Positions 15,140 through 23,375 of a stretch of 64,000 nt of DNA are shown here, in pieces (within the stretch, counting starts at the first letter, position 1; every line of letters begins with the position of its first letter). The DNA is taken from NCBI RefSeq assembly GCF_020103725.1, contig NZ_JAHXBG010000017.1, forward strand, positions 1-64,000. Reading direction: 5' to 3'. The notes under the pieces are model-generated. The model saw only the letters and a program-made list of their open reading frames with translations. It was not told where the DNA came from and did no database searches. This DNA comes from Hyalangium gracile (lineage in GTDB: Bacteria > Myxococcota > Myxococcia > Myxococcales > Myxococcaceae). Made by a program: the position numbers and the translations under genes.

Positions 15140-17594
15140 GCGACAGCGCGAACGAGATGTCGCTCGACGTCGGGCTGGACTGCTTCACCATGACCGCGAT
15201 GGTGTTCTCGCCCGAGACGAAGGCGGTGCTCGGGATGACCGCGCTGCTCACCGTGTTGTCGGCCGCGGAGGAGCTGGCGTAGACGCCATGGCTCGTCCCA
15301 TTGCCCACGTACCTGCTGAACACCAGCGTGCCGTTCACCCACACCGCCACGCCGTCGTCATGCAGCACGCGGAGCTCGGCTCGTGTCACCGCCCCTGAGA
15401 GGGAGATCTTCTTGCGGAAGTACACGCTGGGCTGGGCGGGGCTCGTCCTCCTCAGCACGGTCGCTTCGTCGCCGTCTCCGTAGCCGAGCTGACCGGGTCC
15501 CGTCCTCCAGCTCGAGTCATCGAAGTCACGCGCGCGCCACTGGGCTCCGGGATCCACACTACGGTCGTCGTAGCGCCAGGAGGACCCGAAGACGATGGGG
15601 GTGCTCACCGTCTCGATGAAGATCGAGAACACCGCATCGCTGACGTCACTGATGGAGGGGTTTACCGCGTCGGAGACCCGGAGCCGCGCCTGGCGGGTGG
15701 ACACCGCTGGCACCGTCCACGCGTACTGGCCCGTGTTGGGCGTGGAGCCGGTGAGCGTCTGCCACGTGGTGCCGTTGTCCGTGGAGAGCTCCAGCCGCAC
15801 GCTGGAGACCGGCCCCGAGCTGTTCCAGACGATGGGTTGCACGCTCCCTGCGCGCAGCGACTCGCCACCGTTGGGACTGAGCAGTGTCACCCGGGGGACC
15901 GAGGGGGAGGGCACCGTGGTCGTGGTGAGCTCGAAGTCGAAGGAGACGTCGCTGGAGGAGGGGCCCGCCTGCTTGATCATGACCGCGATGACGTTGTCGC
16001 CCTCGCGGAACACGCCGGGGCTCACGGGACCCGAGCCGAGCTCGTTGTCCTGGGACGTCGTGCTGGCGTAGACGCCGTGCGTGGTGCCGTTCCCGACGTA
16101 CTTGCCGAACACCCGCGTGCCGTTCACCCAGACGGCCACGCCATCGTCGTGGAGCACGCGCAGCGCCGCTTGAGTCACCGGGCCCGTGAGCGTGACGTGC
16201 CGCCGGAAGTAGATGCTGGGCTGGCTCGTCGCCGTCCGTGTGAGCCGGGTGGCTTCGTCCCCATCTCCGTAGCCGAGCTGGGCTGGCCCGGCTCTCCACG
16301 CGGAGTCATCATATGCGGGCATCATCCACTGCGAGCCCGGGTCCACGCCCCGGTCGTCGTACCGCCACGTGGCGCCCATGGAGATGGCCCGGGAGGTGAC
16401 GAGCCCCTTGTAACGAAGGACCGCCTCCAGGAGGTAGTAGTCGCCATAGATGAGGCCGACGTCGACCTCCTGGTTCGCCGGGAGGTTGCCGACGCCGTGG
16501 TTCAGGATGGCGTACGTGGGGGTGCCCGCGGTGAGGTAGGCGGACGAGGACAGCGTGTCCAGCATCGTCAGCGCGGCGTTGCGGTAGCGGGCCTTGTCCG
16601 CTGGCAGCGTCACGAACTCGGACAGCTCCAGGAGCGCGGAGGCGACGATGGCGGCGGCCGAGGAGTCCTTCCGCTGCAGGCTCGCCGGCGCGTCGAAGTC
16701 CCAGAGGGGGATGCCATCCGCGGGCAGCCGGCTCAGGTAGTAGTCGGTGACCTTCTGCGCGGCCTGCAGCATCCGCGCATCGCGCGTGTACCGGTACGCC
16801 ATGGTGTAGCCGTAGATGGCCCAGGCCTGACCTCGGGCCCAGGTGGAGCTGTCCGAGTAGCCCTGGAAGGTGCCTCGCGAGCGGATGCGGCCCGCGGCGT
16901 CGTAGTCCACCACGTGGAAGGTGCTGCCATCCGGGCGGACCAGGTCCGTCAGGGTCTTCAGCGCGTGGCTGAGCGCCATGGTGCTCCACGCGGCCTCGCC
17001 CCCGTTGCGAGACGCCCAGAAGAGCAGCTCCAGGTTCATCATCGTGTCGACGACGAGGGGAACATCCCAGTTCGAGTTCCAGTCGCAGCAGTCGATGATG
17101 CCCACCGTGGTGTTGAAGCGCGTCGCGAGCGAGCGGGCGGCCGTCAGCACCACGCTCCGGTAGTAGGGGTCTCCCGTCAGCTGGTAGGCCATGCCGAAGC
17201 TGGGCATGAACTTGAAGCCCAGGTCATGCGTCTGCGTGTTGGTCTTCTGGAGCTCCAGGTTGCGCGTCCACTGGTCGGCCCGCGTCCGCCAGATCGCCTC
17301 GCCCCCGGCCTGGTGCAGCATCCACATGCTTCCGGGGAAGAAGCCCTGGGTCCACCCGGTGAGGTTCGTGTTCGGCACCATCGTCCACGTCCCATCGGGA
17401 CGCGTGGCCTTGGGGTACTGGGTCGCCGGCATCACGCTGGCGGTCCGCTCCAGCTGCTGCCGTGCCACGGAGAGCACCCGATCCGCGTCCACCGAGTCGA
17501 AGACGCTGGGGGCCGGATCCGCGAGGACTTGAGGGCCGGCGAGGAGTGCCGGGAGTAGCGCGAGCGCGAGCCGCTGGGGCGCAACGGGATTCAT
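15117..17594 (-). CDS. Secreted GH88 unsaturated glucuronyl hydrolase with repeated beta domains
   Basis: 825 residues with a signal peptide ending about residue 25 and an AGGAGG ribosome-binding site. Residues about 40-400 are the GH88 (alpha/alpha)6 domain: WTQGFFPGSMW, DLGFKFMPSFGMAYQLTG, PLVVDTMMNLELLFWA, SSTWARGQAWAIYGYTMAYR, SSAAAIVASALLELS, LIYGDYYLLEAVLR. Such enzymes hydrate the unsaturated uronic end left by polysaccharide lyases. Residues about 405-565 and 680-825 are near-identical jelly-roll-like domains (GATWRYDDRGVDPGSQW versus GSSWRYDDRSVDPGAQW), separated by a Kre9/KNH-like beta domain (LLSPNGGESLRAGSVQPIVW). The repeats probably bind glycan; that is inference. It fits functionally with the lyase at 2986-4221. 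Confidence 0.87.
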   Translation of the reverse strand: MNPVAPQRLALALLPALLAGPQVLADPAPSVFDSVDADRVLSVARQQLERTASVMPATQYPKATRPDGTWTMVPNTNLTGWTQGFFPGSMWMLHQAGGEAIWRTRADQWTRNLELQKTNTQTHDLGFKFMPSFGMAYQLTGDPYYRSVVLTAARSLATRFNTTVGIIDCCDWNSNWDVPLVVDTMMNLELLFWASRNGGEAAWSTMALSHALKTLTDLVRPDGSTFHVVDYDAAGRIRSRGTFQGYSDSSTWARGQAWAIYGYTMAYRYTRDARMLQAAQKVTDYYLSRLPADGIPLWDFDAPASLQRKDSSAAAIVASALLELSEFVTLPADKARYRNAALTMLDTLSSSAYLTAGTPTYAILNHGVGNLPANQEVDVGLIYGDYYLLEAVLRYKGLVTSRAISMGATWRYDDRGVDPGSQWMMPAYDDSAWRAGPAQLGYGDGDEATRLTRTATSQPSIYFRRHVTLTGPVTQAALRVLHDDGVAVWVNGTRVFGKYVGNGTTHGVYASTTSQDNELGSGPVSPGVFREGDNVIAVMIKQAGPSSSDVSFDFELTTTTVPSPSVPRVTLLSPNGGESLRAGSVQPIVWNSSGPVSSVRLELSTDNGTTWQTLTGSTPNTGQYAWTVPAVSTRQARLRVSDAVNPSISDVSDAVFSIFIETVSTPIVFGSSWRYDDRSVDPGAQWRARDFDDSSWRTGPGQLGYGDGDEATVLRRTSPAQPSVYFRKKISLSGAVTRAELRVLHDDGVAVWVNGTLVFSRYVGNGTSHGVYASSSAADNTVSSAVIPSTAFVSGENTIAVMVKQSSPTSSDISFALSLTLTTRR

Positions 17595-17775
17595 GAGGTG
17601 CCTCCTGACAGGGGCCGTAGAGGTGCGGATGACGAACCGCGACGGCCATCGCCCGCTGGAGCGGGGGGCGTGTCAGGGGCTCGTCAGCCGTACACTGTTG
17701 CTCCTGCTCACTGCTGCCACACGCCGCGATGATGGAAGTCGCCGCCACTAGGCATGCGACGAGAACGCGCTTCAT
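17595..17775 (-). pseudogene. Start of a small lipoprotein gene that runs into the GH88 gene
   Basis: An ATG at 17775 has an excellent AGGAGG ribosome-binding site and encodes a clean lipoprotein signal (MKRVLVACLVAATSIIAACG, Cys 19) followed by SSEQEQQCTADEP. Beyond that the frame loses protein-like character and continues in a different register deep into the GH88 coding region before stopping at 17224, which is not credible. A one-base shift after about residue 33 would end it at a nearby TGA. It may be a truncated lipoprotein gene, a very short lipoprotein with a sequence error, or a leader that couples translation to GH88. Confidence 0.45.
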
Positions 17776-17899
17776 GATGGTCCTCCTGGAAAGGGAAAGC
17801 ACCGGCCGGTGCGGACACCGGTCTGCAAGCTGCTTGCCAGCGACGGAGGCCGTGCTTCATGCTCGCGCGCCTTCCATCTCACCCAAGAGGTCCATCGAC

Positions 17900-18472
17900 A
17901 TGAAGCTCTATTTCAACCCACGGAGTCGTGCGACGATCGCCAAGTGGATGCTGGATGAGTGCGGCGCGAAGTACGAGATCGTCCCCATCGACTTCGAGAA
18001 GAAGGAGAACAAGTCGCCCGAGTTCCTGAAGATCAACCCGGCCGGCAAGCTACCGGCGCTGGTGGATGGAGATGCCAGGCTCTTCGAGAGCGCGGCGATC
18101 TGTCTGTACCTGGCCGACAAGTTCCCCGAGGCCCGGCTGGCGCCGAAGATCGGCGATCCCCAGCGTGGGCGCTACCTGTCGCTGATGGTCTACTCGACCT
18201 CGCAGCTCGAGCCGGCCATGGGCGACAGCATGTTCAAGGTCGAGACGCCGCCCGCGCGAGGCTGGACGAGCTTCGAGACGGTCCAGGACGTCATCGAGGG
18301 CGAGCTCGGCCAGGGGCCCTACCTGTTCGGGGACTGGTTCACCGCGGCGGATGTGATGATCGGCTCGATGTTCATCTGGCGGCGGATGTTCGGCGGCAAG
18401 CCGGAGCGGCCCAAGCTGGAGGCCTACGTCGACCGCCTGCTGGCGCGCCCGCACGGGCTCAAGGTGGGGTAG
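17900..18472 (+). CDS. Glutathione S-transferase family protein
   Basis: 190 residues, near the normal GST length of about 200. The N-terminal thioredoxin fold shows MKLYFNPRSRATIAKWML, the cis-Pro segment NPAGKLPALVDGD and the glutathione gamma-glutamyl contact FESAAICLYLADKFPEARL. The C-terminal helical domain includes YLFGDWFTAADVMIGSMFIWR, the N-capping motif of GSTs. The ATG at 17900 is chosen because the fold begins there. It is divergent from the small lipoprotein start. Since this organism also appears to make bacillithiol, the actual thiol cofactor is uncertain. Confidence 0.88.
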   Translation: MKLYFNPRSRATIAKWMLDECGAKYEIVPIDFEKKENKSPEFLKINPAGKLPALVDGDARLFESAAICLYLADKFPEARLAPKIGDPQRGRYLSLMVYSTSQLEPAMGDSMFKVETPPARGWTSFETVQDVIEGELGQGPYLFGDWFTAADVMIGSMFIWRRMFGGKPERPKLEAYVDRLLARPHGLKVG

Positions 18473-18487
18473 GCGGTCGCCCGGCCA

Positions 18488-19525
18488 TCAAGGCTGACGG
18501 GGCTCACGGGGAGCGGTGCGCGCGAGCAGTGCGCGGGCTGACTCGACCACCTGGTCGACCGTGAGCTCCTTCATGCAGCGGTGGTGGCCCAGGGGACACT
18601 CCGCGGTGCCGTAGTTGCTGCAGGGGGAGCAGTCCAGCCCCAGGGAGAGGACCTGGCTCGGGGGCGGCGGACCCCAGCGCACCGCGGAGGTCGGCCCGAA
18701 GATCGCCAGGCCCGGGGTCCCCACCGCCGTGGCGATGTGCATGGGGCCACTGTCGCAGCCGATGAGGAGCCGGACCTCCGCGAGCGCCGCGGCGACCTCG
18801 TCCAGCGAGAGCGAGGAGAGGTCGGCGGCCAGCGGCGCGCGGGTGGTCGCGCGGAACTTCGCCAGCAGCTCGCGCTCATCCGGCCCGCCGAGCAGGGCGA
18901 TTGGCCAGCCGTCGGCGTGGAGCGCGTCGGCCACCGCGGCGAACCGCTCCACGGGCCAGCGCTTCGTCGCCCAGCGGGTCCCCGGGGCGATGGCGACTCC
19001 CAGGCCTCGCGCCGCGCCGAGCTTCTTCCGGGCCTGCTCGCGGGCGTGCTCCGATGGAGCCAGCCGGAGGGGGCCGGGCCGGCCGTCACCGCCGAGCGGC
19101 CGCAGGACGCCGGCGTACAGCTCCACCTGGGGCACGTCATTGAAGATGACATCCCTGCCCAGGACCGACTGCAGGGTCTGCAGGGGGCTGCGGCGGACGA
19201 GGACGAGCCGGCGCTCCGCCGCGACGAACGCCAGGAGCCGGGTCCGCAGCTTGTTGTGGAGATCGATGGCGAGATCGAATCGCCCGGCGAGCTCGCTGCA
19301 CTGGGCCGCGAAGGCCGCGCCACGCCTGAGCGCGTGCACCTGGCTCACCTCGGGCAGGCCTCGGAGGAGCGGCGCGTAGGGCGCATCCACCGCCCACTCG
19401 ATGCGCGCGTGTGGAAAGCGGCGTCGCAGCGGCTCGAGGACCGAGGTCGCCATGACGACGTCCCCGAGGACTCCGGCACGAATGACGAGGATGCTCCGAA
19501 CCGCCGCGAAGCTGCTGTCGATCAT
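18488..19525 (-). CDS. Glycosyltransferase family 9 (heptosyltransferase-like)
   Basis: 345 residues from ATG 19525; a GTG at 19540 overlapping the upstream gene is an alternative. The pattern is that of ADP-heptose:LPS heptosyltransferases: SILVIRAGVLGDVVMATSVL at the start, FDLAIDLHNKLRT, AIAPGTRWATKRWPVERFAA, ALLGGPDERELL, and LIGCDSGPMHIATAVGTPGLAIFGPT near the C-terminus, with a Cys-rich end (CSPCSNYGTAECPLGHHRC) common in the family. It transfers a sugar, probably a heptose, to lipopolysaccharide core or a related glycan at the inner membrane. It forms a pair with the GT4 gene that ends 5 nt upstream. Confidence 0.88.
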   Translation of the reverse strand: MIDSSFAAVRSILVIRAGVLGDVVMATSVLEPLRRRFPHARIEWAVDAPYAPLLRGLPEVSQVHALRRGAAFAAQCSELAGRFDLAIDLHNKLRTRLLAFVAAERRLVLVRRSPLQTLQSVLGRDVIFNDVPQVELYAGVLRPLGGDGRPGPLRLAPSEHAREQARKKLGAARGLGVAIAPGTRWATKRWPVERFAAVADALHADGWPIALLGGPDERELLAKFRATTRAPLAADLSSLSLDEVAAALAEVRLLIGCDSGPMHIATAVGTPGLAIFGPTSAVRWGPPPPSQVLSLGLDCSPCSNYGTAECPLGHHRCMKELTVDQVVESARALLARTAPREPRQP

Positions 19526-19530
19526 CTCGC

Positions 19531-20616
19531 TCACGAGCACGCCCTCTCATAGACCGAGAGCAGTGCCTGGGCTCGCCTCGAAGGGGTGAACTGCTCCGCG
19601 CGCCGCCTGGCTGCCTGGCCCCAGGACTCCGCCAGCCCCGGGTTCCGGAGCACGCGCCCGATGGCGAGCGCGAGCGCGGCCACGTCTCCCGGCGGAACCA
19701 GCAGCCCCGTCTCCTCGGGGACGATGGCCTCCGCGATGGCTCCTTCCGCGGCGCCGAGCACCGGACGGCCACAGGCCATGGCCTCGAGGACGGCTCGGCA
19801 TGTCCCGTCGTTTCCTTCGGCCAGCCACGCGACGGCGTCCCCGGCCCGGTAGGCATCCACGAGGTCCGGGCCCTTCCGGTACCCGGTGAAGTGGACTCGG
19901 GCCGTCAGGCCCCTGGACTGGACATGTGCCTCCACGGCCTCCCTGCCTTCCCCCCGACCGACGATGAGGAGCCGCGCCTCGGCTGGGAGGTCCGCCTGGG
20001 CGAAGGCGTCGATGAGCCACGTGTGCCGACGGTCCGGCTTGATGCGGGACACGATGACGAGAGTGGGGGAGTGCTCGAGCCCCAGCTCGGCCCGGAGCCT
20101 CGACGGCCCCGGCGTGAAGCGGGTGGCATCGACCCGGCCCGGCACGACATGGACGCGCTCGGGGGCCACGCCTCGCGAGGAGAGCTCGCGCGCATAGGGC
20201 TCACAGGAGACGATGACTCCGTTGGCTCGGCGGAGCAGCCAGTCCTTTCCCGCCCGGCGCGTCATCGCCTTGGCGTTCTCCACCGTCCGGACGAGCGGCG
20301 TGCGGCCGCGGGCGAGCTCCGAGAGCAGGTGGTCATGGGAGAACCGGGCGTGGACGAGGTCCACCTCGCGAAGCAGGCGGCGGAGCGCGAGCAGATCCTT
20401 CACCACCTCGCCGGCCCGGGGCACCTGGCAGAGGGTGAGCTCGCGGCGCAGCGTGAAGCCCGCCTGCTCGATGGTCCTGGCGTAGTTGCCCTCGCGGCGC
20501 GTGTCGCAGCCGAACCATACCTCGTGGCCCTGAGCCCGCAGCGCTTCCGCGTCGCTGAGGCAGAGCTCCGAAGGGCCGGTCACGTACTGGGAGGAGAGCA
20601 ACATCAGGATGCGCAT
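19531..20616 (-). CDS. Glycosyltransferase family 4
   Basis: 361 residues, GT-B fold. The N-terminal domain starts MRILMLLSSQYVTGPSELCL; the C-terminal domain has LVIVSRIKPDRRHTWLIDAF, a phosphate-binding LLIVGRGEGR, VHFTGYRKGPDLVDAYRAGD and the EX7E-type region EGNDGTCRAVLEAMACGRPV. Such enzymes use nucleotide sugars to extend LPS or exopolysaccharide. It is first in a two-gene set with the GT9 heptosyltransferase-like gene, suggesting a shared role in LPS core or surface glycan assembly. The acceptor is unknown. Confidence 0.88.
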   Translation of the reverse strand: MRILMLLSSQYVTGPSELCLSDAEALRAQGHEVWFGCDTRREGNYARTIEQAGFTLRRELTLCQVPRAGEVVKDLLALRRLLREVDLVHARFSHDHLLSELARGRTPLVRTVENAKAMTRRAGKDWLLRRANGVIVSCEPYARELSSRGVAPERVHVVPGRVDATRFTPGPSRLRAELGLEHSPTLVIVSRIKPDRRHTWLIDAFAQADLPAEARLLIVGRGEGREAVEAHVQSRGLTARVHFTGYRKGPDLVDAYRAGDAVAWLAEGNDGTCRAVLEAMACGRPVLGAAEGAIAEAIVPEETGLLVPPGDVAALALAIGRVLRNPGLAESWGQAARRRAEQFTPSRRAQALLSVYERACS

Positions 20617-20722
20617 CGGCCGCCGGACCCTATGGCAAAAGCGCGACGGGCGTCATCCGGATGCTGTCCAATTCGGAAGGGGAAGGTCAGACTCGCCGGG
20701 ACGACTCACAGGAGGGGATGCC

Positions 20723-21496
20723 TTGTTGATGCTCTTTCCGTTGTTGGTGCTCGCCACCACTCCTGCCGAGGGAGCGGCCGCGCCTCCTCCCGTCCAGGAG
20801 GCCGTGGCGCTGGTCTGGGGCGGAGGCAAGGATGCCGCGGCGGCGCAGGAGTGGCGTCGCCGCTGGGATGACGAGCAGAAGTCCGTCGAGGTACCCCTCA
20901 CCCTGGGGCAGGGGTTCCCGAAGGTGCTCTCGAGCGGGAGCGTGTCGGGGATGAACCCGGGGTTCGAGGTGGTCATCCTCGGCTTCTGCAAGCCTGACGA
21001 GGGCGAGCCCCTGCGGCGCTTCCTGAAGGCCCTCTACCCGTTCGTCTACGAGAAGCCGGTGAAGGTGGAGGCGCTGGCGTGCCCGGACTGGGCCGACGGC
21101 GAAGCGCGCACCGTCGAGGCTCCCTCGGTGCTGAAGGCTCGCGGAGCGACGCTCACCGTGGCGGTGGCCTCGATGGAGGACAAGCCATCGGCCCCGGCGA
21201 CGACGCAGCTGGTGCGCGTGGTGGCGCGCGACGGCAAGTCCCAGCTGCTGGACGCGTACACCGTCGACGATGACTGGAACGGCTCGCAGAACAACGGCTG
21301 CGAGACGTCCGTGGAGGTGGAGGCGGCACAGGTCGTGCTGGAGCGGACGTGCACCCATGGGGTGGGCGCGTACTGCAACCGCTACCCCGGGCAGAAGTCA
21401 CGCATCAAGGTGCGCTGGGATGGCAAGGAGCTGGTCGCCGAGGAGAAGACGCTCTCGAAGTGGACCATCGACATCGACAAGGAGTGCGCCGAGTAG
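20723..21496 (+). CDS. Secreted protein of unknown function
   Basis: About 257 residues. The coding start is judged from the GGAGGGG ribosome-binding site at 20711-20717: TTG at 20723 has ideal spacing, TTG 20726 and ATG 20729 are close alternatives. All give a hydrophobic signal (MLFPLLVLATTPAEGAAA). The mature part has regions such as EAVALVWGGGKDAAAAQEWR, FEVVILGFCKPDEGEPLRRF and a C-terminal Cys-containing part (NNGCETSVEVEAAQ, CTHGVGAYCNRYPGQKS). I do not recognise a family. It is divergent from the GT4 gene and convergent with the symporter gene. Confidence 0.75.
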   Translation: MLMLFPLLVLATTPAEGAAAPPPVQEAVALVWGGGKDAAAAQEWRRRWDDEQKSVEVPLTLGQGFPKVLSSGSVSGMNPGFEVVILGFCKPDEGEPLRRFLKALYPFVYEKPVKVEALACPDWADGEARTVEAPSVLKARGATLTVAVASMEDKPSAPATTQLVRVVARDGKSQLLDAYTVDDDWNGSQNNGCETSVEVEAAQVVLERTCTHGVGAYCNRYPGQKSRIKVRWDGKELVAEEKTLSKWTIDIDKECAE

Positions 21497-21504
21497 GGAC
21501 GCGC

Positions 21505-23214
21505 TCACGCTCCTCCCGAGCTCGGTGTCGCGGGCCGGGGCATGAAGGCCTGGAGCGCCAGGCTCAGGGCGACGACCAGCGCGCAGCCGATGACGTTGTA
21601 CCAGAGGTAGCCAATCGAGCTGAGCAGGAAGAGGGCCACCACCGTGGACTGAGAGAGGACCGCGGCGATGAAGACGGCGTTCCCCCGCACGTGCTTGAGG
21701 AAGAACGCCACCAGGAAGATGCCCAGGACGGTCCCATAGAAGATGGACCCGAGGATGTTGACGGCCTGGATGAGGTTGTCGAGCAGCGACGCGAAGCTCG
21801 CGAAGGCGATGGCCACCACGCCCCAGAAGATCGTGAACGCCTTCGAGGCGACCAGGACCTGGCGATCCGAGGCATCCTTGCGGATGACGCGCCGGTAGAA
21901 GTCGACGGTGGTCGTCGCGCCCAGCGCGGTCAGCTCGCTGGCGATCGAGCTCATGGCCGCCGCCAGGATGACGGAGATGAGCAGCCCGAACAGCCCGCTG
22001 GGCAGCCAGTTCTTCACGAAGGTGATGAAGATGTAGTCCGAGTCCTTGGTCTCCGCCTTCGGCAGCGCCCGGGAGACCACGGCCTTGGCGTCCTTCCGCA
22101 GCGCGTCCGCCGTTCTGGCCGCCTCCTTCAATCGCTCGCGAGCGCTGGCCTCGGCGGCGCCGTCTCCGGACTCGCGGGCCGTCAGGTAGCGCTCCACCTC
22201 GGACTGCTTCGCGGCGTGCGCCTGCGTCCACTTCTGCTCGATGGCCGCGAGCTCCCCCGCCTGCGCCGTCGCCTGGACGCGCGTGCGCAGCGACTCGTTG
22301 AAGAGCAGCGGCGGCGTGGAGAACTGGTAGAAGACGAAGACGAGGATCCCCACGAAGAGGATCATGAACTGCATGGGAATCTTCAGCACCCCGTTGAAGA
22401 GCAGCCCGAGCCGGCTCTCGGAGATGGATCGGCCCGACAGGTAGCGGCCCACCTGTGACTGGTCCGTCCCGAAGTACGACAGCGACAGGAACAGCCCACC
22501 GGTGATGCCGGACCAGAAGTTGTACCGGTCCTTGAAGTCGAGCTCGAAGCTGACCACGTTCAGCCGGCCGAGCGCGCCCGCCACGTCCACGGCGCGGCCG
22601 AAGGACACATGCTCGGGCAGCCGCCAGAGGATGACGAGGCCCGCCACCACCATGCCGCCGAGCATCACCACCATCTGCTGCTTCTGCGTCTGCGCGACGG
22701 CCTTGGCTCCGCCCGACACCGTATAGAGGATGACCAGGCCGCCCATGGCCAGGATGGTGGGCTCGAGCGGCCAGCCCAGCAGCGTGGAGAGGATGATGGC
22801 CGGAGCGTAGAGGGTGATGCCCGAGGCCAGCCCGCGCTGGATGAGGAAGAGGAAGGCGCCCAGCAGGCGCGTCTTCAAGTCGAAGCGCGACTCCAGGTAC
22901 TCGTAGGCGGTGAGGACCTTCAGCCGGTAGTAGATGGGGATGAAGACCGCGCTGATGATCACCATCGCGAGCGGCAGTCCGAAGTAGAACTGCACGAAGC
23001 GCATCCCGTCCTCGTACGCCTGTCCGGGGACGGAGAGGAAGGTGATGGCGCTGGCCTGCGTGGCCATGACCGACAGGCCGATGGTGGTCCAGCGCATCTC
23101 GTAGCCGCCGCGCAGGTACTCATCGGTGGTGCTTGCGCCGCGCGTCTTCCAGATGCCCCACCCGACGATGAAGGCCGTGGTCCCCAGGAGGACGAACCAG
23201 TCGAGCAGTGTCAC
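21505..23214 (-). CDS. Sodium:solute symporter (SSS family) with a charged soluble insert
   Basis: 569 residues starting at GTG 23214, which overlaps the stop of the small upstream gene (GTGA). The SSS core is clear: DWFVLLGTTAFIVGWG, TTDEYLRGGYEMRW, GLSVMATQASAITFLSVPGQ, YRLKVLTAYEYLESRF, LFLSLSYFGTDQSQVGRYLSG (sodium-site region) and later ILAAAMSSIASELTALGATT. Between two membrane segments, about residues 315-395, lies a highly charged helical insert (EQKWTQAHAAKQSEVERYL and following) not usual in the core family. It should import an organic solute with sodium. Coupling to the secreted PIG-L deacetylase suggests uptake of a deacetylated sugar or amino compound; that is inference. Confidence 0.9.
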   Translation of the reverse strand: MTLLDWFVLLGTTAFIVGWGIWKTRGASTTDEYLRGGYEMRWTTIGLSVMATQASAITFLSVPGQAYEDGMRFVQFYFGLPLAMVIISAVFIPIYYRLKVLTAYEYLESRFDLKTRLLGAFLFLIQRGLASGITLYAPAIILSTLLGWPLEPTILAMGGLVILYTVSGGAKAVAQTQKQQMVVMLGGMVVAGLVILWRLPEHVSFGRAVDVAGALGRLNVVSFELDFKDRYNFWSGITGGLFLSLSYFGTDQSQVGRYLSGRSISESRLGLLFNGVLKIPMQFMILFVGILVFVFYQFSTPPLLFNESLRTRVQATAQAGELAAIEQKWTQAHAAKQSEVERYLTARESGDGAAEASARERLKEAARTADALRKDAKAVVSRALPKAETKDSDYIFITFVKNWLPSGLFGLLISVILAAAMSSIASELTALGATTTVDFYRRVIRKDASDRQVLVASKAFTIFWGVVAIAFASFASLLDNLIQAVNILGSIFYGTVLGIFLVAFFLKHVRGNAVFIAAVLSQSTVVALFLLSSIGYLWYNVIGCALVVALSLALQAFMPRPATPSSGGA

Positions 23215-23375
23215 GCGTAGGCCCGGGTGAGCGCCCAGAACAGGGCGACGAGCAGGGCGAGGGTGCCCAGCACGAAGAGGTAGATGTTGCGCCAGGAGCC
23301 CAGCACGGGCGGCGCGTCGTTCATCTCGGGGCGCGGCCCGGGGGCCGCTTGGGGAGACCTGGGTTCAGTGCTCAT
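23211..23375 (-). CDS. 54-residue single-helix membrane protein
   Basis: The ATG at 23375 overlaps the stop of the PIG-L gene (ATGA), and its stop overlaps the GTG start of the symporter gene, so three genes are translationally coupled. The N-terminal 27 residues are Pro-rich and polar (PRSPQAAPGPRPEMNDAPPV); the rest is one membrane helix (NIYLFVLGTLALLVALFWAL) ending TRAYA. Small single-helix subunits accompany several sodium symporters, so an accessory role for the SSS protein is plausible, but no family is recognised. Confidence 0.7.
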   Translation of the reverse strand: MSTEPRSPQAAPGPRPEMNDAPPVLGSWRNIYLFVLGTLALLVALFWALTRAYA

